33,639 nucleotides of DNA. It comes from Rhodospirillales bacterium (lineage in GTDB: Bacteria; Pseudomonadota; Alphaproteobacteria; Acetobacterales; Acetobacteraceae). The notes beneath the pieces are model-generated. The model was given only the letters and a program-made list of their open reading frames with translations. It did no database searches and was not told the origin of the DNA. A program made the translations under genes and the position numbers. The stretch's first letter is position 1, and every line of letters starts with the position of its first letter. Below are positions 14,938 to 24,817 of the stretch, piece by piece. The stretch covers positions 1 through 33,639 of the forward strand of contig JAGWRU010000097.1 of the NCBI GenBank assembly GCA_028869595.1, written 5' to 3'.

Positions 14938-16622
14938 CGCGCGATCTTTTCCTGCAAGGTCCGCCGCGACAGACCCAGCGCGGCGGCGGTGCGGGTGCGG
15001 TTGCCACCATTGGCGGCCAAGGCTTCGGCGATCGCCACCGCCTCGTAGCGACGCACCGTGTCGCGCAGGTCGGCGGCGTCGTCGTCCGCCGGCGGCGCGG
15101 CTGAAATCGCCGCCTGCGACCCGGCGGCCGGCGTCTCGTTCGCCGCGATCGGGGCGGCGTAGGCGACGATTTCGGCCGGCAATTCCGCCAGGCCGATCGG
15201 CGCGCCGGGCGGGCAAAGGATCACCGCGCGCTCCAGGCTGTTGCGTAATTCGCGGACATTGCCGGGGAACGGATAAACGGACAGTGCCGCCGCCGCATCC
15301 GCCGTCAGGGCAACGATGCCCTTGGCCTGGGCCTCCGGCATCTGGCCCAGCAGATACTCCGCCAGCACCACCGCATCACCCGCACGTTCGCGCAACGGCG
15401 GCAGGGCGATGGGGAAAACTGAAATGCGGTAGAACAGATCCTCGCGAAACCGCCCATCGGCCACGCGCTGGCGCAGATCGGCATTGGTCGCGGCCACGAT
15501 ACGCACATCGAAGCGCCGCCCCTCGGTCGCGCCGAGCGCACGGACCTCTCCGTCCTGCAGCACGCGCAGCAGCTTGGTCTGCAGGCCGGACGGCATGTCG
15601 CCGATCTCATCGAGAAACAGCGTGCCGCCATGGGCGATTTCAAACAGCCCCTTCTTATCCGTGGTGGCACCGGTGAACGCGCCACGGCGATAGCCGAACA
15701 GCTCGCTCTCCAGCAATTCCGCCGGCAATGCGGCGCAGTTCTGGGCAATGAAGGGACCGGCGCGGCGCGGGCTTGCGGTATGAACCAATCGGGAGACCAT
15801 CTCCTTGCCGGTTCCCGTCTCACCCAGCACCAGGACCGGGACGCTGCTTTCGGCGACCTTGCCGATCATCTCCAGCACCTGCTCCATCACCGGGCTTTGC
15901 GTGACGATACCGCTGGCACGGGAGGCGACGCTGATCGTCTGGTGCTTCAGCCGCGCATTCTCCCGATGCAGTTCATGGTTGGCGGCATCGAGTTCGGCGA
16001 CCAGCTTGCGGTTGCGCTCCAGCAGCGCAGTATTGGCGATGGTGATCGCCGCCTGATAGGCAAAGGCGCGCACCACCGGGATCAACGCGCGCAGCCCTTC
16101 ACCGTCGAGCGGCATCCCGGCCGCGTCATGCAGATCGACCAGTTCCAGCACGCCCACGGTGATGTCGTCATTGCCGCGCAGCGGGCAGGCGATCAGCGAG
16201 GTGGTCTGGCGGCGGCTTCGCGCATCACGGCGCAGAATGGCGGTGCGGTCATAGCCATGCGCGCGCGGCACATCCTCGATCACCGCGACCGAGCCGGTAA
16301 AGGCACACCAGGTGCGCGGATCGGCCATGTCCGGCTGGCCGGCGGGATAGAGCGCCAGCACATGCTCCGCACTGGGGGCGAGTTCCAGCGGCAGACTGGC
16401 CAGCGGCACCAGATTGCGTCCGGTCAGATCGAGCGCATACAGCACGCCCCCCGCCGCACCGGCGATGCGGCAGGCGGCATGCAGGCAGCGCAGCGACAGC
16501 TGCACCCGGTCGCGCGCAGCGGCCATGTCGCTGACCAGCGCGAACAACTCCAGGGCAGCCTGCTGCGATAGGCCCTGTGCGAGCATCGATGGATGCGATC
16601 CACGCTGCGGGGCGGCACGCAT
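14886..16622 (-). CDS. Sigma-54-dependent enhancer-binding activator (VasH-like)
   Basis: The order is an N-terminal GAF-like sensory domain (about 35-200), a short coiled linker, a sigma-54 AAA+ domain and a Fis-type HTH (about 535-570: [20 protein letters not shown]). The AAA+ domain has Walker A GETGTGKE (267-274), the sigma-54-contacting loop GAFTGA (314-319), Walker B TLFLDE (334-339) and [10 protein letters not shown]. All residues needed for RpoN activation are visible. It is the last gene of the tagH-tssC unit, 18 bp after tssC, and probably activates the -24/-12 promoters of hcp and tagH. ATG 16622 has no good ribosome site; ATG 16586 (MLAQGL) is an alternative. There is no receiver domain, so it responds to a ligand or partner protein and not to phosphorylation. 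Confidence 0.93.
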   Translation of the reverse strand: MRAAPQRGSHPSMLAQGLSQQAALELFALVSDMAAARDRVQLSLRCLHAACRIAGAAGGVLYALDLTGRNLVPLASLPLELAPSAEHVLALYPAGQPDMADPRTWCAFTGSVAVIEDVPRAHGYDRTAILRRDARSRRQTTSLIACPLRGNDDITVGVLELVDLHDAAGMPLDGEGLRALIPVVRAFAYQAAITIANTALLERNRKLVAELDAANHELHRENARLKHQTISVASRASGIVTQSPVMEQVLEMIGKVAESSVPVLVLGETGTGKEMVSRLVHTASPRRAGPFIAQNCAALPAELLESELFGYRRGAFTGATTDKKGLFEIAHGGTLFLDEIGDMPSGLQTKLLRVLQDGEVRALGATEGRRFDVRIVAATNADLRQRVADGRFREDLFYRISVFPIALPPLRERAGDAVVLAEYLLGQMPEAQAKGIVALTADAAAALSVYPFPGNVRELRNSLERAVILCPPGAPIGLAELPAEIVAYAAPIAANETPAAGSQAAISAAPPADDDAADLRDTVRRYEAVAIAEALAANGGNRTRTAAALGLSRRTLQEKIARYGLGRGDGALAATPEA

Positions 16623-16640
16623 GCCGCCCCGGCTGCGCGG

Positions 16641-18122
16641 TCAGGCCTTATCGAGCTTGCCGGTCAGCGACAGGGTGAAGTCCGCCCCCATATACTTGAA
16701 GTGCGGCTGCACCATCATCGCCACGCGATACCAGCCGGGATCGCCCTCGACATCCGATACCTCGATCGAGGCGCGGCGCAACGGACGGCGGCTCCGCACA
16801 TCCGCCGACGGGTTCTCCTGATCGGAGACGTATTGGCGGATCCAGTTGCCGAGTTCGGTCTGCAATTCCCCCGCCGATTTCCAGCTACCGATATTCTCCC
16901 GCTGCAGCACCTTGATGTAGTGGGCCAGGCGATTGACGATGAACATATAGGGCAGCTGGGTGCCGAGCTTGTAGTTCAGCTCCGCCGTCTTGCCTTCCGG
17001 GTTGTTACCGAAGAATTTCGGCTTCTGCGCCGAATTGGCCGAGAAGAAGGCGGCATTGTCGCTGCCCTTGCGCATCGTCAGCGCGATGAAGCCCTGCTCC
17101 GCCAGTTCGAATTCGCGCCGGTCGGAAATCAGCGTCTCGGTCGGGATCTTGGTCTCGGTCTGGCCCATCGCCTCGAAGTGATCGAGCGGCAGATCCTCCA
17201 CCGCGCCACCGCTCTGCGGGCCCACGATATTCGGCGCCCAGCGATATTTGGCGAAGCTGTCATTAAGACGAGAGGCAAAGGCGAAAGCGGCGTTGCCCCA
17301 CAGGTAATTCCCCGTCTGGCCTTCCGGCTTCTCCTCGAAATCGAAGGATTTCACCGGCACGGTGTCTTTGCCGTAGGGCAGGCGCAGCAGGAAGCGCGGC
17401 ATGGTCAGGCCGACATAGCGGGCATCCTCGCTTTCGCGGAAGGAGTTCCATTTGGCATATTTCGGTCCCTCGAAGATCGCCTGCAGATCCTTGAGGTTGG
17501 GCAGTTCCTCGAATTTTTCGACGCCGAAGAATTCCGGTGCGGCGGCGGCGATCACCGGGGCATGCGCCATGGCGCCCACCGCGGCATTGAACTGCATCAG
17601 CTTCACATCCTGCGCGCCCGGGCCGAAATCGTAATTGGCGATGACCCCGGCAAAAGGCTGGCCGCCGAACTGGCCGTATTCGTCGACATAGACATGCTTA
17701 TAAAGACCGGAGCGGACGATTTCCGGCGCATCCTCGAAATCGGCCAGCAGATCGTCCTTGGCGACGTTCAGCATCTCGATCTTGATGTTCTGGCGGAAAT
17801 CGGTGCGATCGACCAGAAACTTCAGGCTGCGCCAGCCGGATTCCATCTTCTGGAAGCCCTCGCTGTGCATGATCTCATTGAGCTGGCTGCTCATGGTCTG
17901 GTCGATCATGCCGATCATGCGATCGACGGCGGCCCCCTGGATGCGCTCGCCGGCATGGGCGGGCTTGACCAGCTCGGCCAGGAAGGCGGCGATGCCCTTG
18001 CGCGCTTCCTCATAGCCTTCATCCTGCGGGGTCAGTTTGGTTTCGGCCAGCACCTGATCGAGCAGCGATGCCGCCTCGGTCGTCGATGGCGCCGATTGCG
18101 GCGCTGCATTCGCGTCTGACAT
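16641..18122 (-). CDS. tssC: T6SS contractile sheath large subunit TssC
   Basis: The 493-residue product is a typical TssC/VipB. Residues about 14-32 (TEAASLLDQVLAETKLTP) match the N-terminal helix that ClpV grips after contraction. The core shows GWRSLKFLVDRTDF, GVIANYDFGP, VGLTMPRFLLRLPYG, FEEKPEGQTGNYLWGNAAFA and YKLGTQLPYMFIVNRLAHY. It forms the sheath with TssB around the Hcp tube. It follows tssB by 30 bp and precedes the sigma-54 activator, so sheath and regulator are co-transcribed. Confidence 0.97.
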   Translation of the reverse strand: MSDANAAPQSAPSTTEAASLLDQVLAETKLTPQDEGYEEARKGIAAFLAELVKPAHAGERIQGAAVDRMIGMIDQTMSSQLNEIMHSEGFQKMESGWRSLKFLVDRTDFRQNIKIEMLNVAKDDLLADFEDAPEIVRSGLYKHVYVDEYGQFGGQPFAGVIANYDFGPGAQDVKLMQFNAAVGAMAHAPVIAAAAPEFFGVEKFEELPNLKDLQAIFEGPKYAKWNSFRESEDARYVGLTMPRFLLRLPYGKDTVPVKSFDFEEKPEGQTGNYLWGNAAFAFASRLNDSFAKYRWAPNIVGPQSGGAVEDLPLDHFEAMGQTETKIPTETLISDRREFELAEQGFIALTMRKGSDNAAFFSANSAQKPKFFGNNPEGKTAELNYKLGTQLPYMFIVNRLAHYIKVLQRENIGSWKSAGELQTELGNWIRQYVSDQENPSADVRSRRPLRRASIEVSDVEGDPGWYRVAMMVQPHFKYMGADFTLSLTGKLDKA

Positions 18123-18152
18123 GCGTACGGTCCTTTGCGCGACGATATGGAA

Positions 18153-18647
18153 TCAGGTGTCGGACTGGGCGCCGATCTCGGCGAGCATTTTCTGGCGCAA
18201 CTCGTCATCGCCCAGAATGCGTTCGATCGCCTTGCGGAAATTCGGCAGATTGCCGAGCGGGCCTTTCAGCGCGACCAGCGCGGTGCGCAGTTCCAGCAGC
18301 TTGTTCAGCTCCGGCACCTGACGCGCCACCTGCTCCGGCTCCAGATCCTTGAGCGTATCGACCTTCAGCGAGACCGCCAGATCGCCGGCATCTGCGCTGT
18401 CGTCGAGGGCATTCTTCACCTTCAGATCAAGGCGCAGATTCTGCCCGCGCATCACGTCGTTGAAATTATCCTTGTTGATATCCACCCGCTTGCGCTCGCC
18501 AAGCGGCGTCGCATCCTCGCGCTGGGTGAAATCGCCGATGATCAGCAGCTTGTGCGGCAGCTCCACTTCCTCGCGGGCATCCCCGGTGGCCGGCTTGTAG
18601 CGGATATTCACCCGTTCCTTGGGTGCGACCGATGCTTCCTGCGCCAT
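18153..18647 (-). CDS. tssB: T6SS contractile sheath small subunit TssB
   Basis: The 164-residue product has the TssB/VipA signature: KERVNIRYKPATGDAREEVE, then LPHKLLIIGDFTQR, RKRVDINKDNFNDVM and LRLDLKVKNAL. The C-terminal helix LGNLPNFRKAIERIL is followed by a short DDELRQKML tail. It pairs with TssC. It is normal length, with ATG 18647 preceded by an AGGAGAGG site. It lies 28 bp after tssA. Confidence 0.97.
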   Translation of the reverse strand: MAQEASVAPKERVNIRYKPATGDAREEVELPHKLLIIGDFTQREDATPLGERKRVDINKDNFNDVMRGQNLRLDLKVKNALDDSADAGDLAVSLKVDTLKDLEPEQVARQVPELNKLLELRTALVALKGPLGNLPNFRKAIERILGDDELRQKMLAEIGAQSDT

Positions 18648-18675
18648 TATGCCTCTCCTGCATGAAGTTTTTGCG

Positions 18676-20328
18676 TCACTCGTTCATCCCGCCGGCCCGA
18701 ACGCCGCCCGCCAGACGCGCGGCGGCCACCGGATCGAGCCGCGCCAGCCGCGCGAAAGCCGCGCGCGCCAGCACCGCATTCTCCTCGGCAACCGCGCTGT
18801 CGTCGGCTGGTGCCGCTTGCAGGGAACGATGTAGCATCATCGTTGCCCGGGCCGCGACCTCCGGTTCCCAGACTTCCAGCCCATGCACGTCGATCAACCG
18901 GTCCAGATCCCGCAAGACCGGCACTGCGATCGCCGCGAGACCAGATTCCAGGCAGAGCGTAGCGGCATTCAGCCGCCATAGGAAAGCCGAACGTCGGTCG
19001 GGCGCGGCCGCCGCGCCTGCCGCCAGCGCCGCGAGGGCCGCTTCGATCTCGCCATTGCCGGCCTGGATGCGGGCATCGCCCAGCGCCTGCTGCCAGGGCG
19101 CACCGCCCTCGCCGTCCTCGGCGGCGCCCGCGCCTTCCCCCAGCACGATCGCATCGATCCAGCTGCGCGTGGCAGGATCGGCAAAGGGGGTGCCATCGGC
19201 GAAGCACAGCGCCTCCAGCCCCGGCAGGCGGCGCAGCACCGCCTGCACGCCCTGTACCACCACGGCGCTGCAGGCGGCGAAGCGCGGCCCCATGCCGGCC
19301 AGGGCGGTTGCCGAGATCCGCTGCCCATCCAGCCAGAACATGCCCGAGCCGGAACAGAAACTCTCCACCGCGCGCACCAGATCGACGCTGTTGCCGGCGC
19401 GGGTCAGGGCGTCGAATTCGCTGCGGCGGGTTTCCGGCGGCGCCAGCAGGGCCGTGCGGCCATTGCTCAGCGGCGGCAATTCGGTGATCCCCAGCCAGGT
19501 GACGGCACGCAGCATCTGATAGGCGCGCGCCTCGCCCGGATCGGCTTCCAGCACGCCGAGCGCGGCGGTACGCACCGCCTCGCGCAGCGAGGCGAAAAGC
19601 GCCTCGGCGTCGTCGCCACCGATCGTCGGCAGCGCGGGCAGGGCGACGGCACGCGCCGCCGTCACGGCGGCAGGCGGCGACCCAGCCGCCTCCGTTGCCG
19701 CAGCCGCGATGGCCGCTCCCTCGCCGGCCGTCATTGCACGGGCATTGGCCTGCGCCTCGCTTTGCGCCGCCACTTCGGCCCGGCGATACTCCTGGGCCAG
19801 GGCGCGCAGCGGACGCAGCAATTCGCCGAGCGATGGCGCATCGGCCAGCTTCTCGCCCAGCAACCGATCGAGCGCCTCGATCTCCTCGAATGCCGCCAGC
19901 GCCGCCGGGCCGGCGGCTGCATCGGCCAGATCCTGCGGCACCGCATGCACCGCGCGCGCGGCCAGCCACGCGAAGGCCCCGGCGCGGGCGCGTGGGCGCT
20001 GGGGAAACAGCATGGCCCATTGCTGCTCGACCAGGTCCCGCAGGATCGCAAGCCCGGTGGCCAGCCCGGCCAGCCCCTCGGTTTCCCCCAATGCGACCGC
20101 CAGCCAGCTTGCCGCCGACAGATCCTTGCTGCGGCCGGCCAGCACCGCCTGCGCGCCGCGCGCCACTTCCGCCCAGCGAATGGCGGCCGGGCCGTCCCGC
20201 TCCAGCCTCGCGATTTCGCCTTCCAGCGCTTCGAATTCCGGATCATAGCGGAACGCCGCCGGGTCGGGCGCGTCGGCCGGCAGCGGTGCCAGGGCGGCGG
20301 CGATGCGGGGATCGTCTAGGCGGGGCAT
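18676..20328 (-). CDS. tssA: T6SS cap/baseplate-associated protein TssA (ImpA N-terminal domain)
   Basis: TssA proteins coordinate baseplate and tail assembly. The 550-residue product has an ImpA_N domain at about 8-125 (FRYDPEFEALEGEIARLERD, RSKDLSAASWLAVALGETEG, then QQWAMLFPQRPRARAGAFAW). An Ala-rich linker at about 205-235 follows, then a VasJ-like C-terminal region (about 245-550) with YQMLRAVTWLGITELPP and LRDLDRLIDVHGLEVWEPEV. ATG 20328 is chosen because MPRLDDPRI leads straight into the domain. It overlaps the kinase 3' end by 13 bp. Confidence 0.9.
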   Translation of the reverse strand: MPRLDDPRIAAALAPLPADAPDPAAFRYDPEFEALEGEIARLERDGPAAIRWAEVARGAQAVLAGRSKDLSAASWLAVALGETEGLAGLATGLAILRDLVEQQWAMLFPQRPRARAGAFAWLAARAVHAVPQDLADAAAGPAALAAFEEIEALDRLLGEKLADAPSLGELLRPLRALAQEYRRAEVAAQSEAQANARAMTAGEGAAIAAAATEAAGSPPAAVTAARAVALPALPTIGGDDAEALFASLREAVRTAALGVLEADPGEARAYQMLRAVTWLGITELPPLSNGRTALLAPPETRRSEFDALTRAGNSVDLVRAVESFCSGSGMFWLDGQRISATALAGMGPRFAACSAVVVQGVQAVLRRLPGLEALCFADGTPFADPATRSWIDAIVLGEGAGAAEDGEGGAPWQQALGDARIQAGNGEIEAALAALAAGAAAAPDRRSAFLWRLNAATLCLESGLAAIAVPVLRDLDRLIDVHGLEVWEPEVAARATMMLHRSLQAAPADDSAVAEENAVLARAAFARLARLDPVAAARLAGGVRAGGMNE

Positions 20329-21164
20329 GGCATGGTCCCGGCATAGGAAGACACTGCGCGGCGCATGCGCGCCGGCCACGGCACGGCGCGGCGCAGCGCC
20401 GCCGCCAGGTCGCGGATGTCGCACGGCCGTGCTGCGGCATCGCCATCCAGCGCGGCGCGCAGCACGGTCCATGCGGCCGGGGCAAGGGCGGGCGGCGGCG
20501 GCGGCGTCTCGCCTGGCTGCACGACGCGCCGGGCGAACGGATGATGCCCGGCCAGCGCCTCGTAGGCGATGACGGCCAACGCATAGACATCGTCGCGCGG
20601 ATCGGCCTGGGCGGCGCGAAACTGCGCCGGCGCCGCATAGGCCGGGTTCAGCACGCGCGGCCAGGGTGTGCCCGCCGCGCGGGCGGTGGCGAAATCGACC
20701 AGCACCGGCACCCCGTCATCGGCCAGCACCAGATTGCCCGGGCTGACATCGCCATGCACGACCCCATCGCGATGCAGCAGTGCCAGCGCCTCGGCGATGC
20801 TGCCCAGCAGCGCGGCGACCTGCGCCGTCGCCAGCGGCTTGCCCGGCACCAGCAGCGCCCGCAGATCGGGGCCGGCCAGTAGATCGAGGGCGAGGAAAGG
20901 CAGCCCCGCCGCCATGCCGCGTCCGCGCAGCGCGACGATCCGCCGATGGCGCGCGCCGAAGCGGGCCAGCATCGCCGCCTCGGTGGCGATATCGCCGCAC
21001 CAGGCGCCGCGATCGCAGGCCGCGCCCGGCAATTTCAGCGCGACTGCCCGCGTCTGCAGCAGATCGGTGCCGCGACGCAGCACCGCGCCGGCGCGCGCGA
21101 TCTCCGCGCCAAGCCGCCAGCGCCCGTCCAGGATCGTGCCGACCGGGCTACAGGCGGGGGACAC
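20316..21164 (-). CDS. T6SS-associated Ser/Thr protein kinase, atypical and kinase-domain-only
   Basis: The 282 residues are almost entirely a kinase fold. Visible residues are the VALK lysine (K44), a helix-C glutamate (TEAAML, E62), catalytic loop VVHGDVSPGN (D139, N144), and DFA where DFG is usual (D157). The APA-type end of the activation segment is YAAPAQF. A canonical GxGxxG loop is missing (LGAEIARAGAVLRRG). The HGD catalytic loop also differs from HRD. The core catalytic residues are present, so it may be active. T6SS kinases such as PpkA phosphorylate FHA-protein partners, and tagH lies in the same unit. There is no transmembrane or sensor domain and no PppA phosphatase nearby. GTG 21164 overlaps tssM by 17 bp. 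Confidence 0.8.
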   Translation of the reverse strand: MSPACSPVGTILDGRWRLGAEIARAGAVLRRGTDLLQTRAVALKLPGAACDRGAWCGDIATEAAMLARFGARHRRIVALRGRGMAAGLPFLALDLLAGPDLRALLVPGKPLATAQVAALLGSIAEALALLHRDGVVHGDVSPGNLVLADDGVPVLVDFATARAAGTPWPRVLNPAYAAPAQFRAAQADPRDDVYALAVIAYEALAGHHPFARRVVQPGETPPPPPALAPAAWTVLRAALDGDAAARPCDIRDLAAALRRAVPWPARMRRAVSSYAGTMPCPA

Positions 21165-24100
21165 AGCGGAAACCTCGGTAATCCTGGTTGGTGAAAGGGT
21201 TGTTCACGCTCGCCGCGCGCAGGCTGAACGAGGCGCGCAGCCCGCCCAGCGTGAAGCTGTAGACCGTCTGGTCACTGCCGCCAGAGGTACCGCGCTGCGC
21301 CTGATCCAACAGCCGGAACAAGGCCCAGGGACCGCTGGTCTGGATTTCATGCGTCTGCCCATCCGTGCCGGTAACGATCAGCGACGCGGTGCCGGCGGCA
21401 TTGACCGGCGGCCATTGAAACGCCGTCGCGCGCGGCGGCTGGTGGCGATAATCGAGCTTGGTCTGATCGATGCTCAGCACCGCCGATACCGCGCGCGGAT
21501 CGAGATAGGTCGGCGTCATCGTGAAAGCGAGCTGCACGTTGCCGGTGCTACCGAAGAACAGATTGCCGATGCCGCGGGCCAGATTGATCTCCGCCATTGC
21601 CTGGCTCGACAGGCCCAGCGACAAGCCGTTCTGCGCCGATTGCGACAGCGTGCCACCGGTTCCGGGGGTGGTGAAGGGCACCAGATTCTTGGCGATGAAA
21701 TCATCCATCACCCCGCCGCGGCCGAAGAAACTCGAGAAATCCTGCAGCGTGACATCGACGCTGGAACCCTGATCGCCGCCCTGCACGAAGGGATAGCGCA
21801 GCGCCACCGCCTGCTGGCAGACCGGCGCGACGGTGCGGGCCCAGTTGGCCTGGATGCTCTCGCGCGTCATCTGCAGCAGGGTGCTCCAGATATTTTCATA
21901 AAGCGCGCGGAAGATGCCGTTGATCGGCTGCGGCAGGGTCGCCGCCTGCACGCGCAGCCCGATCAGCGGATCGCCCCCCTGGCCGGAAATCACCTTGGCC
22001 GTCGCCTGTTGCGCGGCGGTGGCCGGATCCTGGGCCGAGGCGATGCCCGAGACCACGCCATAGGCCGCGACCAGCGTATCCTGCACCCGCAGCACCGGCG
22101 CCTGGCCGGTCGTGGTGCTGGGCGCGACCAGCGTCTGCAGCGGCAGAAAAGGCGTGCGGATCGTATCGCCCGGCCAGCCCGCAAGGCCCAGCGGATTAAC
22201 AGCCGCACCGCCGAGTTCCGCCGCCGCGCTTTGCGCGCCTGCCGCCGCCGCCGCACCCGCCTTGCCGGCCACCGCCCCCGCCGCCGCGCCTGCCTGAGCG
22301 ACCAGGCTGGGCGCCGGAGCGGGCAGCCCCAGATCGGTCTGCATCTTCACCATCTGGATGAACTGGATCAGCGGCGATTGCGGCCCCGACAGAGTCTGTA
22401 GGCCGCCGACCAGACTGGCCATGTCGGGCAGAGCGTGCAGCGAGATCTGCGACAGTACGGTCTGCCACTGCTTGATGTAGTCCTGCTCATAGCGATCCGT
22501 GACCTGCTGCAGCACCAGCTTGGCCAGCACTGGATCGGTGCCGTTGCGCGCGCCCATCACCCAGTCGCTGGCATCGGCATTGCGCACCAGCTCCGGCGCG
22601 CGCTTGAGGAAGATCTGATAGAACCCATCGCGGGTATAAAGCGCCGGCACCACCACCGGCAGCCCGGCCTGGGAGCGCAGCATCAGTAGCTGCGCCCCGG
22701 CATTGCCGAGCGAGCCCACCACATCCAGCGGCTGGGCCAGCGACGAATGCAGCGATTCCTGCTTCAGCCTGGCATAGATCAGGTCGGCATCCGGACTCTG
22801 GCGTAGCTGCGCGCGCGCCTGCAAGACCAGATTAGGGTCCAGCGTCACCGGCGCCGGCAGCAAGGTCAGCAAGGTCTGCAGATGGGCCAGCGCGGCATCG
22901 CGGCGCTGCGGCTCCAGCACGAAGCCCGCGCCGATCAACTGCTTTGCCCAATCGCCCACGGTCGCGGCGGAATAATGGGCAGGCTCGCCCAGCATCAGAT
23001 AGGTGGCAAGCAGCGGACGCAGCGTATCGGCGCCAGCCCCGGTTGCGATCGCCTGATGCAGTTGCTGGCCGAGATTCTGTGCCAGCACCGGCAGCAGCCG
23101 CGACACCAGCAGCGCGTGATAGGTGTTGACCGCCGCCTTGCGCGCCGGATCGATGTTCAGCGGGCTGATACCCAGGTAGCGGGCCATCGAGTTATGGTCT
23201 TCGGCGAGACCGGCCAGCGCCCGCGCCTGATCCAGCAGGGGCAGCACCGCCTCCAGCCCGGAGGTCGGATTGGCATTGGCGGCAAGCACCTGCTGCTTGG
23301 CCAGGCCGCTGCGGAATTCGCCCAGAATGGCCTGGCGGCTGGCATAGTCACGCAGCCACAGGCTCGCCGAGACCAGCAGCGCCAGCAGACACAGCCCATA
23401 GGCGCCGAAATGAATACCGGCCAGGCGGCGTTCAATCCGCGGGTTGCGCCCGGCCAGCCCGGCCTGGGGAAAAATCACTTCACGAAACAGGCCGGGAATG
23501 AAGAAGCAATGATCGGCCTCGTCGTGGTGGCCATGCTCCGCGCCCAGGCGCAGCGGTGCGGGCGCGGGCGGCCGGCGGGCCGGCACGGTCGCCACCCGCA
23601 TGCCCAGCGGCTCGGCGAAGGGGGCATTCCAGCCATCCAGCAGCGGCTGCGACGGCATATCGCCGATCGCCGTGAAAAATACGCCGCGCAGCAACATCTG
23701 CCGATCGAAACGCCCTGCCGATGCCAGGGTGGCGGCGAATTCGGCCGCCGCATCGGCCAGTACCGCGAATTGTTCCGGCCATTCGCCCATCCGCGCGCGG
23801 CGCTGCGGATCGCGCTCGGCCGCGCTGTGGAAGGGCAGCATCGCACTCATGCGTGCCAGGCTCGCATCGAGCATGCGGCGCAGCTGCGCGGCCAGCGCCA
23901 GACCGCCGTCCGCTGCGGCGCGGCCCGGCCGGGCCGGTAGCGCCACGCCGAAGGCGCGCATCCGCGCCTCGGCATCGAGGCCGGAAAAGAACTCGGTGAA
24001 GCCGGTCAGCCGGTCGCATTGCGTGACCACCACATAGACCTGCAGGCGCACCGCCAGCACCCGCATCGCTTCGGCCAGACGGGCGCGCAGCGTGGCCACC

Positions 24101-24807
24101 AGCGCCGCCCCCTGCCCGCCCACCAGCAGATCGGCCGGCACCGCGACCACCACCCCATCCAAGGGCCGGCGTGGGCGATACCGAGCCAGAAACGCCATCA
24201 CTCCCTGCCAGGGATCGCGCGCCGGCGCCGCGACCGGCGCAGCCCGCGGATCGGCGGGCACGGCCTCGGCTGCGATCGGTGCGCTGATCAGCAGGGCATC
24301 CTCGGTGAACCACCAGCGCGTTGCCTGATTCTGCACGGCAATGCCGCGGCGGCCCAGCTGCTCCTCGATCGGCATGCGCAGATGCGAATGCGCGACCAGC
24401 GCCGATTTACCCGAGGCCGCCGGCCCGATCAGCAGATACCAGGGCAGCGCATAGGCGAAATCCGAGGCCAGGCCGCGGCCGATCTGTTCGCTGCGCAGCA
24501 GGTCGAATGCCTCGCGCAGCTGCGCGTCCAGCACCTCGTCCTCGCCCGCCGGAGCGGCGGCGCGGACCTGCTGCAAACCGTTCAGCAGCCGCGCATTGGC
24601 GCGCCGACGATACCAGAACAGCAGCGCCTCGATCGCCAGCCACAGCAGCAGAATCACCAGAATTGCCAGCATCCGCCGCGCCGGCGGGGCAAGGAAGGCG
24701 CCGAACAGCCAGGCGCCGAACAGGCCGACCAGCACGCAGGCGGCCAGCACGCCAAGCAGCACCGCCGCGCGGCGCGGGGCGAGAATCGCGCGAAGGAACG
24801 CGGTCAT
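21148..24807 (-). CDS. tssM: T6SS membrane-complex protein TssM (IcmF)
   Basis: The 1219-residue product has normal TssM architecture. Two N-terminal membrane helices (about 15-38 and 46-66) come first. A cytoplasmic NTPase-like domain follows, with intact Walker A GPAASGKS (128-135) and a TQCDRL nucleotide-binding-type motif (262-267). A third membrane helix (about 467-486) leads into a large periplasmic IcmF/DUF1215-type region with a C-terminal beta domain. Near residues 840-870 an Ala/Gly-rich stretch (AGAAAGAVAGKAGAAAAAGA) looks like a flexible insert. TssM spans the inner membrane and contacts the TssJ lipoprotein and TssL. It follows tssL by 10 bp, and its end overlaps the kinase start. 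Confidence 0.95.
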   Translation of the reverse strand: MTAFLRAILAPRRAAVLLGVLAACVLVGLFGAWLFGAFLAPPARRMLAILVILLLWLAIEALLFWYRRRANARLLNGLQQVRAAAPAGEDEVLDAQLREAFDLLRSEQIGRGLASDFAYALPWYLLIGPAASGKSALVAHSHLRMPIEEQLGRRGIAVQNQATRWWFTEDALLISAPIAAEAVPADPRAAPVAAPARDPWQGVMAFLARYRPRRPLDGVVVAVPADLLVGGQGAALVATLRARLAEAMRVLAVRLQVYVVVTQCDRLTGFTEFFSGLDAEARMRAFGVALPARPGRAAADGGLALAAQLRRMLDASLARMSAMLPFHSAAERDPQRRARMGEWPEQFAVLADAAAEFAATLASAGRFDRQMLLRGVFFTAIGDMPSQPLLDGWNAPFAEPLGMRVATVPARRPPAPAPLRLGAEHGHHDEADHCFFIPGLFREVIFPQAGLAGRNPRIERRLAGIHFGAYGLCLLALLVSASLWLRDYASRQAILGEFRSGLAKQQVLAANANPTSGLEAVLPLLDQARALAGLAEDHNSMARYLGISPLNIDPARKAAVNTYHALLVSRLLPVLAQNLGQQLHQAIATGAGADTLRPLLATYLMLGEPAHYSAATVGDWAKQLIGAGFVLEPQRRDAALAHLQTLLTLLPAPVTLDPNLVLQARAQLRQSPDADLIYARLKQESLHSSLAQPLDVVGSLGNAGAQLLMLRSQAGLPVVVPALYTRDGFYQIFLKRAPELVRNADASDWVMGARNGTDPVLAKLVLQQVTDRYEQDYIKQWQTVLSQISLHALPDMASLVGGLQTLSGPQSPLIQFIQMVKMQTDLGLPAPAPSLVAQAGAAAGAVAGKAGAAAAAGAQSAAAELGGAAVNPLGLAGWPGDTIRTPFLPLQTLVAPSTTTGQAPVLRVQDTLVAAYGVVSGIASAQDPATAAQQATAKVISGQGGDPLIGLRVQAATLPQPINGIFRALYENIWSTLLQMTRESIQANWARTVAPVCQQAVALRYPFVQGGDQGSSVDVTLQDFSSFFGRGGVMDDFIAKNLVPFTTPGTGGTLSQSAQNGLSLGLSSQAMAEINLARGIGNLFFGSTGNVQLAFTMTPTYLDPRAVSAVLSIDQTKLDYRHQPPRATAFQWPPVNAAGTASLIVTGTDGQTHEIQTSGPWALFRLLDQAQRGTSGGSDQTVYSFTLGGLRASFSLRAASVNNPFTNQDYRGFRCVPRL

Positions 24808-24817
24808 CGCGCCCGAC

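Noticed and set aside
20668-22401. Long plus-strand frame across the kinase and tssM
   Set aside because: Both minus-strand genes have clear family motifs; the plus frame has none.
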